Below, piece after piece: positions 5,063-5,416 of a stretch of 5,416 nt of DNA (positions are counted from its first letter, which is position 1; every line of letters begins with the position of its first letter). The notes beneath the pieces were generated by a model that did not search any database, was not told the DNA's origin, and saw nothing but the letters and a program-made list of their open reading frames with translations. Origin of the DNA: JAAYYY01 sp964602995 (lineage in GTDB: Bacteria; Chloroflexota; Anaerolineae; Promineifilales; Promineifilaceae); NCBI GenBank assembly GCA_964602995.1, contig CAZRTM010000178.1, positions 1 through 5,416 on the forward strand, written 5' to 3'. The position numbers were made by a program, and so were the translations under genes.

Positions 5063-5416
5063 AAAATCCAGCGTCGTGCGCGCTGGCATTAATTCGCCAA
5101 CCGGAAAGCGCCTCGCATCTTCCAGTTGCTGCCATAGGTGGCGCACATCTTCTGGATAGCTCTGGCTCTTGTTCGCCGCCAGGTCACCGTTGAACAGACT
5201 ACCTTCGAGAAACAGAGATAGCGCCTGCTTAATAGTATCGTTCGCGCACACCGGGAACGGAGCGCTGCCCTGGCAGATGACGCCGCTGGGGTGGACATTA
5301 GGCGTGGGGCAGTGGTAAAGCTCGATCGGCGTCGCTTGTGGCCGGGTGCGGCATCGTGGAAGTCAAACCAGCCTATACTTCGCAACCCTGTAGCGGTTGC
5401 AGTTATATCGTGCCTA
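5054..5416 (-). pseudogene. E2-like PRTRC protein B, C-terminal part with probable frameshift (runs off the window)
   Basis: The frame ending at the TAA at 5056-5054 is open back to 5362, 102 codons. It reads RPQATPIELYHC, then PNVHPSGVIC (residues 21-30 of this stretch), TIKQALSLFLEGSLFNGDL and EDARRFPVGELMP. The order RP-T-LY-P-PN-G-C-G, then an FxxSxFN-like helix and a FPxxxL end fits PRTRC protein B, an E2-like (Prok-E2_D type) protein, and the C at codon 5275-5273 is in the position of the E2 active-site cysteine. A TGA at 5365-5363 blocks this frame upstream. Another frame is open from the window edge with plausible content (GLRSIGWFDFHDAA), so a one-base loss near 5360-5335 probably joined the two. 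It could be a real inactivation, a programmed shift, or a sequencing error. If intact it would be the first visible gene of the operon. Confidence 0.65.

Noticed and set aside
1..5416. tRNA, rRNA, CRISPR array or insertion-sequence ends
   Set aside because: No cloverleaf, no regularly spaced repeats, no transposase gene and no terminal inverted repeats were seen on either strand.

Overview
The window is bacterial accessory DNA, probably from a plasmid or an integrated mobile element. It is compact, mostly leftward (minus strand), and dominated by a gene cluster resembling the PRTRC cassette (ParB-related, ThiF-related cassette). PRTRC cassettes are known mainly from plasmids and integrated elements and contain a prokaryotic ubiquitin-like set: E2-like protein B, JAB peptidase protein A, ThiF/E1-like protein, and a small Ubl-like protein C. 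The host cannot be fixed from the sequence. The DUF433/DUF5615 pair is common in Chloroflexota and Cyanobacteria, but that is only a weak hint.

Layout, following minus-strand transcription from high to low coordinates. (1) 5416-5054: the C-terminal part of an E2-like PRTRC protein B with a ubiquitin-conjugating-enzyme-like active-site motif (PNVHPSGVIC). The frame carrying this motif is blocked by a stop at 5363-5365, while another frame is open to the window edge, so a frameshift is likely. (2) 4970-4474: a two-gene toxin-antitoxin module (antitoxin, then RelE/ParE-type toxin, 4-nt overlap) sitting between the E2-like gene and the JAB gene. (3) 4431-4398: a strong intrinsic-terminator-like hairpin. 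(4) 4381-2938: the JAB/JAMM peptidase (PRTRC protein A-like) overlapping the ThiF/E1-like gene by 14 nt. (5) 2338-2895: a 2H phosphoesterase (LigT/2'-5' RNA ligase-like) on the opposite strand, visibly AT-richer than its neighbours. (6) 2337-2152: a divergent intergenic region with inverted and direct repeats, ending in a second terminator-like hairpin. (7) 2151-466: a three-gene operon of an unknown protein, an RSTSMGD-motif protein and RadC, with overlapping or 5-nt junctions. (8) 396-1: a DUF433 antitoxin-like gene and the start of a DUF5615 PIN-like toxin gene, behind their own promoter.

Working model (inference): E2-like protein, JAB peptidase and E1-like enzyme would activate, transfer and trim a small ubiquitin-like modifier. 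No Ubl, ParB or other PRTRC gene is visible here, so they should lie beyond 5416 if present. The two toxin-antitoxin pairs fit maintenance of a mobile element. The least expected features are the toxin-antitoxin pair splitting the E2-like gene from JAB-E1, the broken frame of the E2-like gene, the reversed 2H gene after E1, and two similarly built hairpin/oligo-T elements placed immediately before the ribosome binding sites of the two operon segments.
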